64,000 nt of DNA from Ignavibacteriaceae bacterium (lineage in GTDB: Bacteria > Bacteroidota > Ignavibacteria > Ignavibacteriales > Ignavibacteriaceae), in NCBI GenBank assembly GCA_008933765.1, contig WBUK01000013.1, forward strand, positions 1-64,000, read 5' to 3'. Below the pieces are notes generated by a model. That model did not search any database. It saw nothing but the letters and a program-made list of their open reading frames with translations, and was not told where the DNA came from. This document shows, one piece after another, positions 54,498 through 63,806 of the stretch. The first letter of the stretch is position 1. Each line of letters opens with the position of its first letter. The position numbers were made by a program, and so were the translations under genes.

Positions 54498-55562
54498 CTG
54501 GGCAAGCTGAATGCACCTTTCTTCGAAGAGTATAAAAAATCGTTTGCGGATACATTAGATTCCGGGTGGTATATACTCGGCAACAAAGTAAAAAATTTTG
54601 AGGAAGAATTTGCCCGATACAACGGCGCACCGTTTTGCCTCGGTGTCGCCTCCGGGCTTGATGCACTTATTCTGGCGCTGAAAGCCTTCGGTTTTCCGCC
54701 CAATTCCGAGGTTATCGTCCCCTCGAACACATATATTGCCACAATTCTTGCGATACTTCACGCGGGACTAAAACCCGTTTTGGTCGAGCCGGATATTCAC
54801 ACTTACAACATCGACCCCTCAAAAATTGAAGAGCAAATAACCCCTCGCACCGTTGCCTTGATGGTGGTTCACCTCTATGGAAAAGCGTGCGAAATGGGGC
54901 AAATTATGGAGATTAAACGGAAACACAACCTCGTTTTAATTGAAGATGCGGCACAAAGCCACGGTGCAAAATGGCGGGGGCAGCCAACCGGCACTTTCGG
55001 TGAATATGGCGCTTTTAGCTTTTACCCCACGAAAAATCTCGGCGCACTTGGCGACGGCGGCGCACTTCTGATGAAAACCGGAGAGCTCTACAACAAAATT
55101 AAAAGACTGCGAAACTACGGCTCCGATGTTAAATACTACAACGAAGTGGTGGGGTATAACTCCCGTTTGGATGAAGTACAAGCCGGTTTTCTTTCAATCA
55201 AACTGAAGCGGCTTGATGAAATTAACGATCACAAAAGAGCACTTGCAGTTCTTTATCTGCAGGGGTTGAAGGATGATTTCATTAAACCCGTTGTTTCGCC
55301 CGATTTCTACGATGTTTACCACATTTTCAATATTCGCCACCCAAAAAGGGATAAGCTGAAGGAATATTTGTTCCAAAACGGAATTAAAACGGAGATTCAC
55401 TACCCCGTTTCACCAAACAAGCAAAATGCGATGAAGGGAATTATTGAAGGCGAATACCCGATTTCGGAAGAAATTCACGCTACAACACTTAGCCTGCCGG
55501 TTTCATTCTTCCACACACCCGATGATATTCACAAAGTAATCGAAGTAATGAACAGGTTTTGA
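54480..55562 (+). CDS. DegT/DnrJ-type sugar aminotransferase
   Basis: A PLP-dependent transaminase of about 360 residues (360 from the TTG at 54480). The lysine region [17 protein letters not shown] and [17 protein letters not shown] holds the PLP-binding Lys; [16 protein letters not shown] and [14 protein letters not shown] complete it. With FdtA it would give dTDP-3-amino-3,6-dideoxyhexose (as in FdtB/QdtB). I place the start at the TTG 54480 behind GAGGAA, although 14 further codons upstream are open. Confidence 0.85.
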   Translation: MTEYENLGKLNAPFFEEYKKSFADTLDSGWYILGNKVKNFEEEFARYNGAPFCLGVASGLDALILALKAFGFPPNSEVIVPSNTYIATILAILHAGLKPVLVEPDIHTYNIDPSKIEEQITPRTVALMVVHLYGKACEMGQIMEIKRKHNLVLIEDAAQSHGAKWRGQPTGTFGEYGAFSFYPTKNLGALGDGGALLMKTGELYNKIKRLRNYGSDVKYYNEVVGYNSRLDEVQAGFLSIKLKRLDEINDHKRALAVLYLQGLKDDFIKPVVSPDFYDVYHIFNIRHPKRDKLKEYLFQNGIKTEIHYPVSPNKQNAMKGIIEGEYPISEEIHATTLSLPVSFFHTPDDIHKVIEVMNRF

Positions 55563-56086
55563 TGGCAACCGGACAAAAAATCGACCATGTTTTCACCTAC
55601 AACCGGTTTTTGAAGTTCGCTTATCGCTACGGCAACATCCCCGTTTCGATGCTTCTCGGAATGTACATCGTGCCGTTCATCGCTGACCCCTCGCCCCGCC
55701 TGGTGCACTACCTCTTTTTCTTCATCGTGGTGGTGTTGCTGCTCGGGATAAACGCTTTTTTCTACAAAGTTTGGCGGGTGGTGCCATTCAAAATTCATGC
55801 ATTGGACGACAGAATTGTCGCCTCCGAGTTCTTTCTGACCTCCAAAGAAGTGGTACTTTTCTACAAAGATATCGAGAACCTGAAAGGAGGCACATTTTCC
55901 GGAAAATTTAACGGCATAATGATCGCCGAAAGCACATCACAAGATATTCAAATCGGCTTTTTTGCGCGGTTGGAAAATTCCCGTCTCTTTGAAGCTATCC
56001 TGATAAGCCGGGCACCCCAACCCGTATATGAAAAGGTTACAGCACTGCTTAAACAAAGAAAAGAAGAACTTAAAAAGAAAAAGTAA
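55562..56086 (+). CDS. membrane protein of unknown function
   Basis: A 174-residue protein with two transmembrane segments (VSMLLGMYIVPFIAD and YLFFFIVVVLLLGINAFF, about residues 30-75), then a soluble part with VPFKIHALDDRIVASEF and KDIENLKGGTF, which resembles a PH-like beta domain. It ends in a run of Lys. It overlaps the aminotransferase stop by one base and is the last gene of the cluster. I do not recognise a family. Confidence 0.6.
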   Translation: MATGQKIDHVFTYNRFLKFAYRYGNIPVSMLLGMYIVPFIADPSPRLVHYLFFFIVVVLLLGINAFFYKVWRVVPFKIHALDDRIVASEFFLTSKEVVLFYKDIENLKGGTFSGKFNGIMIAESTSQDIQIGFFARLENSRLFEAILISRAPQPVYEKVTALLKQRKEELKKKK

Positions 56087-56164
56087 CCCTTCAGTTGGAA
56101 CTAATTATTCTTAAAAAGACACTTACTACTGAAAACCTTTACCAACCGCGATAAATTTAACAAT

Positions 56165-56204
56165 AAAAAAAGAGGAACTGCCACCAAGGAACAGCTCCTC
56201 TTCG
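56165..56204 (-). terminator. terminator downstream of the M16 genes
   Basis: AGAGGA...CTG and CAG...TCCTCT form a stem of about ten base pairs; on the - strand it is followed by a T-run. It lies between the convergent membrane-protein and M16 genes. Confidence 0.75.
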
Positions 56205-56245
56205 TTAACTCTACTTGCAAAAAATCCGACGGTTAAGAAGCCAAA

Positions 56246-57619
56246 TTAAAACCCAATCTCTTCAATCTGAGGTTTAACCGTTGCCTCGTCACCCACAATA
56301 ATCAGAGTGAATTTATTGGTATCGAGATATTTTTTAACCATCTCTGATACTTGTGCAGGCGTAGTTTCAATAATGTTCTTTATGTAGGTTTTCAGATATT
56401 CGTCAGATAAACCGTGGAAATTAATGAAATTAAGCTGCCCGATGATGCCCGTTCTGCTTGAGTTACGCAGGACGAAAATCCCTGCTTCGTAGTTTTTTAT
56501 TCCCTGCAATTCCTGCTCAGATGGTAGTTCATTCGCTAAGCGGTTAATTTCGTAGCGAATCTCTTTGATAGCGGGACCGGTAACATTGGTGGTAACATCG
56601 GCGTCTTCCGACCAGAAACCGGAGTGATAACGAACCGCTAAATAGCTGCCCGGCGAGTAGGTGTAGCCTTTATCTTCTCTGATGTTCGATGTTATCCGGC
56701 TTCCAAAAGAACCGCCAAGCAACGAGTTCATCACAATAAAGTGAACATAATCAGGAGAAGTGGGGTCGATCGCACCGATGCCGTAAATAACCTTCGATTG
56801 CTTAGAACCGGGGCGATTAACCAACGAGAATTTCTTAACATTCTCAATTTTTGGCGGGTTAATCAGCACATCAGGTCCCTTTTGCCAACCGTTAAAGGTT
56901 TCCTTAATTGCCTTCAGAACTGCCGCTTCATCAAAATATCCGGAAACATACAGGTGCGATCTTTGCGCGCCCCAGTTAGAAAAATGGTATTTTTTCGCCA
57001 TTTCAACCGTATAACCTTTCAGCGCCTCTTCGGTAGGTTCTGTGCTCCCAAAAGGGTGGCTTCCGTAAACAACTTTGTTCAGTTCTTTAGCTGCTATCGA
57101 GCCGGGTGAAGTCTGGCTTACGGCTAAGTTTGTAAGGTAATTACCTTTGATCCTTTCGAAATCTTTCGAATCGAAAAGTGGGTGCATTACCAAATCACCA
57201 ATCAACCTGATCAGGTTGGGTGTGAACTCCGAAAGGACATCGGCACCAACGGAAGATTGCTCAGCACCGGCACCGGTGTAAAGCTCGCCACCGTAAGAGG
57301 CTACTTCTTCAGCGATTTGCTGCGCAGATTTTGTAGCAGTACCCTGCGAAAGAAGGTCAGCTGCAAGGTCTGCTATCCAAACTTCATTTGAGGGCTCGTT
57401 AAGGCTGCCCGTTCTTACAATTAACCGGACTGTTGCCTTTGGTGTTTTGCCGTAAGGTATCAGCGTAACCTTCAAACCGTTATCAAGCGTAACCGTTTTA
57501 TATTCCGGAACTTTAAAATCTTTAGGAGTGCCGCCAACAGGGGGCTGCTCTTTCTGTGCGTAAAGCGAAAACCCAAAGAGCAAAACGGCGAAAAGCGTTG
57601 AAAATATTCTCTGTTTCAT
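56246..57619 (-). CDS. exported M16-family protein, likely inactive
   Basis: A 457-residue M16 protein with a signal peptide (IFSTLFAVLLFGFSLYAQ). The zinc motif HxxEH seen in active M16 proteins is missing from the N-terminal domain (WIADLAADLLSQGTATKSA instead). This fits the non-catalytic partner of a two-chain M16 pair. It follows the catalytic partner by 14 bases. Together they probably degrade peptides in the periplasm. Confidence 0.85.
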   Translation of the reverse strand: MKQRIFSTLFAVLLFGFSLYAQKEQPPVGGTPKDFKVPEYKTVTLDNGLKVTLIPYGKTPKATVRLIVRTGSLNEPSNEVWIADLAADLLSQGTATKSAQQIAEEVASYGGELYTGAGAEQSSVGADVLSEFTPNLIRLIGDLVMHPLFDSKDFERIKGNYLTNLAVSQTSPGSIAAKELNKVVYGSHPFGSTEPTEEALKGYTVEMAKKYHFSNWGAQRSHLYVSGYFDEAAVLKAIKETFNGWQKGPDVLINPPKIENVKKFSLVNRPGSKQSKVIYGIGAIDPTSPDYVHFIVMNSLLGGSFGSRITSNIREDKGYTYSPGSYLAVRYHSGFWSEDADVTTNVTGPAIKEIRYEINRLANELPSEQELQGIKNYEAGIFVLRNSSRTGIIGQLNFINFHGLSDEYLKTYIKNIIETTPAQVSEMVKKYLDTNKFTLIIVGDEATVKPQIEEIGF

Positions 57620-57633
57620 CTTCTTAACCTCCT

Positions 57634-58986
57634 TTAATTTCCGTTTGCAGTAACAAGTTTAAGAACGGTTCTGTTGCTACTGCGCAGATACTCTTTCGCG
57701 GTTTTTTGAATCAGTTCAGGGGTAACTTTCCTGAAAGAATCCTCCAACGAGTTCACCTTACCCGGGTCGTCATAAAACAGGGCATAGCATGCCAGAATAT
57801 CGGCGAGACCGAACCCGAAACTGCCTTCGATAACATCGTAAAGATTCGAGCGCATTTTCACCAATGCACGGTTAATCTCTTCCTGCGAAAGTGGTTTTTC
57901 CGCCACTTCAGTAATAACCTCATCAATATCGTGCAAAATATCTTCTGCTTTCACATCACCTTCATGCAGAAGATACATATCCCAAAGCATGGGCCCGTTA
58001 TAGTTGAACATATTGCCCAAACCTGAGTTAATCCCTCCGCTAATGCCTGAATAATATCCTTTTTCAGCGATAAGTTTGCGGTAGAGGCGGCTATCCTGCC
58101 CCTGAAGAAGTATCTGGTCAATCACTCCCATAGCAAAATATTCGGGTGACCCAACCGGCGGCATCTTGTATCCGAGCGCCAAAGCCGGCTTGTTCGCAAG
58201 TGAATCCACCTTCACTGAAATTTTTTCTTTCTGTTGAAGTGGTTCTGCTATATCAGGAACCGGCTGAAGTTTACCTGCGGGTATTTTCCCGAAATATTTC
58301 TGTATAAAAGCCTTTGCCTCATTCAGATCAAAATCACCTGTTACAACCAACGCAGCGTTGTTTGGTATGTAATATTTACTGAAAAAATCTTTAACATCTA
58401 CTAAAGTGGCAGCGTCTAAGTCTGCAAGATCGCCGTAGAAGTTGTGTGCGTTATACCAGTTTTCGTTGGCAACTTGCGGTAGATCGAGCCATGGGAACCC
58501 ACCGTAAGGTTGGTTGAGAACATTAACCTTCACTTCGTTTGTTACAACCCCTTTTTGGTTTATCAGGTTATCCTCCGTTATATCCAAGCCCGACATTCTA
58601 TCGGCTTCCGCCCAAAGAAGTGTTTCGAGCTTATGCGCCGGAACAATGGCGAAGTAGTTGGTGAAATCAAAACGGGTCGAACCGTTCAAAATACCGCCGT
58701 TGGATTGAACGAGCTTGATATACTCCATCTTCCCAAGATTTTTCGATCCCTGAAACATCATGTGTTCGAAAAGATGGGCGAAGCCTGTTCGGTTTCTCGG
58801 TTCAATTCTGAAGCCGATGTTATAATAAACCGCAACAGTTACCAACGGTGCCGAAGTGTTCTGCGAAAGAACCACCTTTAAACCGTTATCGAGTTTGTAG
58901 TAGGTGTAGTCCACTTTCAATTGCCCAAAGGAACTAAAAGCGGTAAAAAAGAGAGCAAGGATCAGATAAGACCCAAATCTTTTCAT
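57634..58986 (-). CDS. exported M16 metallopeptidase, active subunit
   Basis: A 450-residue protein with a signal peptide (SYLILALFFTAFSSFGQ) and the zinc motif GFAHLFEHMMFQG (HLFEH) with a later Glu (NEVKVNVL region). It belongs to the M16B peptidases that act with an inactive partner, encoded next to it. The start is ATG at 58986. Confidence 0.93.
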   Translation of the reverse strand: MKRFGSYLILALFFTAFSSFGQLKVDYTYYKLDNGLKVVLSQNTSAPLVTVAVYYNIGFRIEPRNRTGFAHLFEHMMFQGSKNLGKMEYIKLVQSNGGILNGSTRFDFTNYFAIVPAHKLETLLWAEADRMSGLDITEDNLINQKGVVTNEVKVNVLNQPYGGFPWLDLPQVANENWYNAHNFYGDLADLDAATLVDVKDFFSKYYIPNNAALVVTGDFDLNEAKAFIQKYFGKIPAGKLQPVPDIAEPLQQKEKISVKVDSLANKPALALGYKMPPVGSPEYFAMGVIDQILLQGQDSRLYRKLIAEKGYYSGISGGINSGLGNMFNYNGPMLWDMYLLHEGDVKAEDILHDIDEVITEVAEKPLSQEEINRALVKMRSNLYDVIEGSFGFGLADILACYALFYDDPGKVNSLEDSFRKVTPELIQKTAKEYLRSSNRTVLKLVTANGN

Positions 58987-59114
58987 TATACCTCCGTTAG
59001 TGAAATAAAGATTTACGCAACTTCAAGTTACGAAAGTTTTTTAAATGTGCCTTAAAGAAAATTGATACACGGCTAAATGCTATGAGGAACGGTAAAAGTA
59101 CCATCAGCAACAAT

Positions 59115-59234
59115 GGGAAGTTGGAAGGAACGGACAAAGTTAGATGGAAAGGCTTAATGCCGGCAAGTGCCGGAAGGCGGAAAGAACGGCATAATTCTAC
59201 CGGGTGCGCCGGAAGGTGGAAAGAGGGGCAAAAA
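59115..59234. repeat. 20-bp quasi-periodic region
   Basis: GGAAGG-type elements recur about every 20 or 39 bases: TTGGAAGGAACGG at 59121, GGATGGAAAGGC-like at about 59143, CCGGAAGGCGGAAAGA at 59171 and CCGGAAGGTGGAAAGA at 59210. The region shows no gene and lies between the terminator at 59233 and the M16 start. Confidence 0.5.
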
Positions 59235-59264
59235 TAAAAAACCGGTTGCGCATACGGTTTTTCA
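59233..59264 (-). terminator. terminator after the DUF4175 gene
   Basis: AAAACCG and CGGTTTT with a GTTGCGCATA loop form a hairpin; on the - strand it is followed by T-rich sequence. It lies 75 bases past the end of the DUF4175 gene. Confidence 0.65.
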
Positions 59265-59336
59265 GCCGGGCGCGTAAGAAAGGATAAGAATCACGCCTTA
59301 AACTAAAAGCATCTGTGCAACCGGTAGGGAAGAATT

Positions 59337-62300
59337 TTATTTAATTATATTGTAATATTTCCGCGTTAAATCTTCAAAATCTTTCGTAAAGCCACCCTGC
59401 AGGGCTTTATCTATATTCTCGGAATAATTCCGTTTCCCCTTTTTGCCGTCTAAGTTAAGTGCACCGGGTGAATCTTTCTTAATGTTTGTTCCGGTGAAAG
59501 ATTCTCTCTCTTTTTCAAAATCTTTCTCGTTTATCGAGCGGGTGGCATCCAACATTTTAGATAGGATTTTATCCTGTTTTTTAATCAAATCGTCATTGAA
59601 TTTACCGGTTTTCATGTCGGTTATCACTTCCTGCATATCCTGCGAAAGTTTATTCAGGTCAGCCGGAATGCTCTTGGTTTTACCGGCGGCTTTCGCTTCT
59701 TTGTTCATTTCATCGAGCGATTTTTTAATCGATTCCTGCTGTTGTTGCAGCCTTTGCATTTGCGCCATCTGCTCCTGGCTCATATTACCGTTATTGCCTT
59801 TCATCAGCTGCTGCATCTTCTGGTTAAGCTCCATCTGCTGCCCGGCCATCTGAGCCATCTGCTGCATTAGCGACATCATCCCGCCCTGTCCGCTGCCCCC
59901 TTGTTGCATCATCTGCGAAAGTGCATCCTGCATAAGGCTTGCGGCTTCATTAAGCGAAGCCATCGCTTTTCCCTGGTCACCTGAGGCATCACGGTTGCGG
60001 CGCTCCTGCATATTTTCAAGCGCTTTGTTCATCATTCTCTTAGCGTCTCCCAGCGATTTAGCCATCTCGGGGCTTACCGCAAAAGTTTTCTTACTCAACT
60101 CGCCTAACTTGTTGATTGTTTTATCTAAGTTCCGGCGGATGTTATCCTGTTCCCTCATCTCTTTGTTCATCAAAGCAGAAGGGCTGCCGTTCTGCGTTTT
60201 CTGCTTTAATGCTTCCTGTTGTTTCGAAAGATCGAGGATGTCGTTAATCACTTTCATCATATCAGCCATCGTCTGCATCTGGTTAGCCTGAGCCATCATA
60301 TTCTGCATTTCCTGCAACCCCTGTTGCATTTTTTGCATATTTTTCGAGATTTGGCTCTGGTTGTGCATAGCCTGCTGCATATTCCCCTGCTGCATATTTT
60401 TTTTGGCGTCGTCGGAAAGTTCCTGATTTTGCTGCTTCTGCAGCTCTTTCTGAAGGTCTGCCGCTTTATCGTTCGGCATATCTTTCAGGTCTTTCATTTT
60501 GTCGCGAAGCTCCTGCATCTCTTTTTCCAAAGCCTTCAGCTGCTCTTTAATATTATCCTGTTTTTTGGCGAGTTGCTCGCTGTTTTTCGGGTTCGAATTT
60601 TTAGTTTCTTCCTGCAGTTTGTTCAGTTGCTCCTGCAACTCCTGAGCGCGTTTAATAAGCTCGTCAGTTTTTTGTTCAATTTGGATTCTTTTCAGCAGGT
60701 TCATCGTCCGTTCAATGCTCTGTTTGAACTGCTCTTCATCCATTTTCATATTTTCAAGGTTCATCTGAGCATCTTTTCTGTTCAGGTTCTGAAGATTATT
60801 AGCCATCTTTTCCATCAGCTTTTTCATCTCTTCGTTAGTAACCTGATCGAGCATTTTTTGCAGTTCTTTGAACTTTTCCATCGTTTGTGGCGAAAACATA
60901 TTGTTTTCGTTCAGATTTTGCTGCAGATCTTCCATCTTTTGCGAAAGTTGCTCAGCCTTTTCCTGAAGTTTCTGGTATTTATCGATCAGTTTTTCAAGTT
61001 TTTCTTTCTCATCAAACGAAAGTTCCCGGTTATCTTTCTTCAGTTCATTTGCAACCTTTTCCATCTCTTTCTGGAGTTGGTCGGCTTCTTTCAATACTTC
61101 GCTAAGTTCTTTTTGAATTTCATTTTGCTTCTTCTCGCCAAAGGCAAAAAGTTCTTCTAAAGTGGGAACACGAACAATGTATTCGCGGGTTTTTGCGCTT
61201 TTAGGCCCCGAAACCTGATCGTTATCTAAAACTTCCAAGTAATAAGTAACCTCGTCGCCCTGTGAGAGGAAAAGCTGCGCTAAGCTCCAGGTGTAGTCAA
61301 CCGAAGTTTCTTTAACCGCCCTGTTAAAAGGTACAGGTATCGCCGTAAATTTCTGCTGAACAGTCGATTTATCTTTGCTTTTCGAAATTCTGAAGTGCAG
61401 GTTCAGCCCACTGAAACCGAAGTCATCCGAAATCTGAAGCGAAAGCGCCTGTCGCTGGCTGCGGGGCAGCACGGTGTTCGAGTCAGGGCTTACCATCGTT
61501 ATCTCCGGAGGTGCATCGTAAGAGGCCCTTATGCTGTATTTAACCGGCGAGGAGTTGCTGTAACCCTTTGTATCGGTTAGTTTTATGAAATATTCGTTAT
61601 CACCCGATACTTTGAACCTGCCCGTAGCAGTGGTGCCGTTTACTTCTAACGGAACGCTTAACCCCTGCATAAATTCCAACGATGCAGCCGAAAGTTCTTT
61701 GTTCGACTCCAAAGAAAAAGCAACCGCCGTACCCTTAATTGCCGCTATGTTGCCGTTATCGGTTTGTTCAAACGGCTTCTCACCGGTGTAAGCAGGGGGT
61801 GTAACTGAAAGGTTAAACGCCCTGATTATTGGCTTATCCGTTACGGTTATTTCATAAGAAAGGCTGCGGGAGTCTTCAACCGTTGCGTAATATTTTATCG
61901 TGTATTTAATTGCGGGAACAGTGAACCTGAAAAGACCATCTTTACCCGGCTTAATGGTTTCTTTCACGAAATCAGGCTGCGACTCATCCTTAATAAAGAG
62001 ATTCAGTTCGTCGGCAGGAGCACCCGAAACCTTCACGGATATTGAAACGCTGTCGTCTCTTGCCACTTCAATATTGCCGGGTTTAACTTCAAAACTGTGT
62101 TTTTGCGGAGGAAGGAACTCTGATGAATAGTTTATAAGCCTGCCGCCGGCTTCCCTCATGCCACTACTGAAACCGAATGCGCTGCCGCTTAATAAAAGAA
62201 CGCACAATGTTAAGGGTAAAAGCTTTTTCCCGCGGGCGAATGAAACAGCGCTTGAAAACTCCAATTCTTTCACCCTTTCGTAAATTTCATCAAAAGCGGC

Positions 62301-62693
62301 GACGGCTAATTTTTCGCTGTAACCCCGGTTGCTTTCAAGGTTCAGAAGCTGCATTGCGTTTATCAGGTCATCCTTTACCTCGGGAAACATGCTGCCGGCA
62401 AGTGCCGCTGACCTTAAGGGATCGCTCCGGGTAACAAAATAGCGCCTGTAAAGGGGTGTCAGAATGAAGTGAACAAGGCTTCCGCCGGTTACACCTAACC
62501 AAGTGTAAAAAAGAACCGTACGCGCGGCGGATTCAAAGAAGAAAATCGACTCAACAAGCGAAAAAAGCGTAAAAAGCAGTGCAGAAACAATAAACACTAT
62601 CTGAGCCCCAACGGTTAGCTCGGCAATCAGTCGCCTGTTCTCAAACCGTGTAAGTTTGCTGATTATCTCTTTATACTGTAACTCTTTACTCAA
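59337..62693 (-). CDS. DUF4175 family membrane protein, coiled-coil rich
   Basis: A 1118-residue protein with three N-terminal hydrophobic helices (about 27-50, 58-80, 155-174), then beta-rich domains with repeated pattern SVTPPAYTGEKPF and IRASYDAPPEITMVSPDS. From about residue 530 on, it is a very long Gln/Lys/Glu/Met-rich coiled coil (KELSEVLKEADQLQKEMEKV). This matches DUF4175. The start is TTG at 62693. It follows the DUF4159 gene by 47 bases; the pair is commonly found together and has been linked to envelope function, but its role is not known. Confidence 0.8.
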   Translation of the reverse strand: MSKELQYKEIISKLTRFENRRLIAELTVGAQIVFIVSALLFTLFSLVESIFFFESAARTVLFYTWLGVTGGSLVHFILTPLYRRYFVTRSDPLRSAALAGSMFPEVKDDLINAMQLLNLESNRGYSEKLAVAAFDEIYERVKELEFSSAVSFARGKKLLPLTLCVLLLSGSAFGFSSGMREAGGRLINYSSEFLPPQKHSFEVKPGNIEVARDDSVSISVKVSGAPADELNLFIKDESQPDFVKETIKPGKDGLFRFTVPAIKYTIKYYATVEDSRSLSYEITVTDKPIIRAFNLSVTPPAYTGEKPFEQTDNGNIAAIKGTAVAFSLESNKELSAASLEFMQGLSVPLEVNGTTATGRFKVSGDNEYFIKLTDTKGYSNSSPVKYSIRASYDAPPEITMVSPDSNTVLPRSQRQALSLQISDDFGFSGLNLHFRISKSKDKSTVQQKFTAIPVPFNRAVKETSVDYTWSLAQLFLSQGDEVTYYLEVLDNDQVSGPKSAKTREYIVRVPTLEELFAFGEKKQNEIQKELSEVLKEADQLQKEMEKVANELKKDNRELSFDEKEKLEKLIDKYQKLQEKAEQLSQKMEDLQQNLNENNMFSPQTMEKFKELQKMLDQVTNEEMKKLMEKMANNLQNLNRKDAQMNLENMKMDEEQFKQSIERTMNLLKRIQIEQKTDELIKRAQELQEQLNKLQEETKNSNPKNSEQLAKKQDNIKEQLKALEKEMQELRDKMKDLKDMPNDKAADLQKELQKQQNQELSDDAKKNMQQGNMQQAMHNQSQISKNMQKMQQGLQEMQNMMAQANQMQTMADMMKVINDILDLSKQQEALKQKTQNGSPSALMNKEMREQDNIRRNLDKTINKLGELSKKTFAVSPEMAKSLGDAKRMMNKALENMQERRNRDASGDQGKAMASLNEAASLMQDALSQMMQQGGSGQGGMMSLMQQMAQMAGQQMELNQKMQQLMKGNNGNMSQEQMAQMQRLQQQQESIKKSLDEMNKEAKAAGKTKSIPADLNKLSQDMQEVITDMKTGKFNDDLIKKQDKILSKMLDATRSINEKDFEKERESFTGTNIKKDSPGALNLDGKKGKRNYSENIDKALQGGFTKDFEDLTRKYYNIIK

Positions 62694-62698
62694 ATTTT

Positions 62699-62750
62699 TT
62701 CTCTACTGCGTAAGGTTGTGTTTTGTTGTCAAAAATTTCTCTACTGCGTC
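62699..62750 (-). repeat. copy of the DUF4159 gene end, 38 bp apart
   Basis: CTCTACTGCGT occurs at 62701 and at 62739, with similar T-rich flanks. The second copy contains the stop codon of the DUF4159 gene (TAG); the first is just past it. Confidence 0.75.
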
Positions 62751-63439
62751 AGCGCGAATAAAACGATATTAGTACCAAATTGAAGTGCTTCCGTCCTTTT
62801 TGTTTCCGGGTCGTTGTGCACTTCGGGGTCTGCCCAGCCATCGCTCGGGTTGCTTTCGTAGGTATAGTAAAGCACCATTCTATCCCCGATGAACAGCCCA
62901 AAACCTTGCGGCGGTTTGTTATCATGCTCGTGCGTTTTTGGAGGTCCCGCCGGAAACTTAAATTTTATGTTATACAGTTTATGACTGTAAGGCAGCTCTT
63001 TTAGTTCCTTATCCGGAAACACCCTTTTAATTTCGCGCCTGAAACCTTTATCGAACCCGTAATCATCATCTACATACAAAAACCCGCCGGTTTCTAAATA
63101 TTTACGAAGGTTTTTTATCTCCGTATCGGTCAGTGCGATGTTACCGTGCCCCGTCATAAAAAGAAAAGGATAGCCGAAAATTTCGTCACTTCCCAAATCC
63201 GCAAACCGGTATTCCGGATCCACTTTCAGGTTTGTGTTTGCCTTAATAAATTTCTGGAGATTAATGTCTGCCGACTGGTCGTTATACCAATCGCTTCCGC
63301 CCGAATATTTCACCCTCGCCATTTTGAAGGCTCCCTTTTGCGGCAACAAAAACGGCGCAGATGTAACAAACAGGATCATAAAAAACAAAATTCTCACAAT
63401 CGTTATACTCACAGGTGGCTTTGATGTTTCATAAAACAA
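62741..63439 (-). CDS. DUF4159 family protein
   Basis: A 232-residue exported protein with a hydrophobic N-terminus (ITIVRILFFMILFVTSAPFLLPQ). The signatures are ARVKYSGGSDWYNDQ, PFLFMTGHGNIALTDTEI, LRKYLETGGFLYVDDDYGFD and IKRVFPDKELKELPYSHKLYN, as in the DUF4159 family (glutamine-amidotransferase-like fold). It is the first gene of the DUF4159-DUF4175 pair. The start is ATG at 63439. Confidence 0.85.
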   Translation of the reverse strand: MFYETSKPPVSITIVRILFFMILFVTSAPFLLPQKGAFKMARVKYSGGSDWYNDQSADINLQKFIKANTNLKVDPEYRFADLGSDEIFGYPFLFMTGHGNIALTDTEIKNLRKYLETGGFLYVDDDYGFDKGFRREIKRVFPDKELKELPYSHKLYNIKFKFPAGPPKTHEHDNKPPQGFGLFIGDRMVLYYTYESNPSDGWADPEVHNDPETKRTEALQFGTNIVLFALTQ

Positions 63440-63720
63440 GGGTTGTTTGGTAAAATTGTTTGATTTCGTTCACAATTTAGCAATTTCAGAGGATGTGAGA
63501 AGTGCAGATTTGCGGTGAGGGTTATCTATCCAAATGCAGATTTAAGGGGCGGTTATATGATTTTTTGGCTACGATAGCAAAACTTATCATGAATCAAGCT
63601 AAAAGTCAGATTTCCCAAATGAGTATGCCAATCAGGCTGCAAGAAATGTATTTAATAAACATTTATCGGTTTGAACTTCGATAAAACTAAATTCTGAATG
63701 TTCAAGTGAGGGTATTATCG

Positions 63721-63762
63721 GAAACGCAAATGAGAATACTAACTGAAACGCAAATGAGAATA
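63721..63762. repeat. 18-bp direct repeat, 24 bp apart
   Basis: GAAACGCAAATGAGAATA occurs at 63721 and again at 63745. The rest of 63440-63806 is intergenic, with no gene that I can support. Confidence 0.9.
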
Positions 63763-63806
63763 AAAGAAGCGTTGTAAAAATGAATTAAAGCCCTGCGCAC
63801 CAAGAA

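Noticed and set aside
60219..61160. A 313-residue open frame on the + strand, rich in Phe, Leu and His
   Set aside because: It is the antisense of the Gln/Lys-rich coiled coil of the DUF4175 gene. The odd composition follows from codons of that gene.
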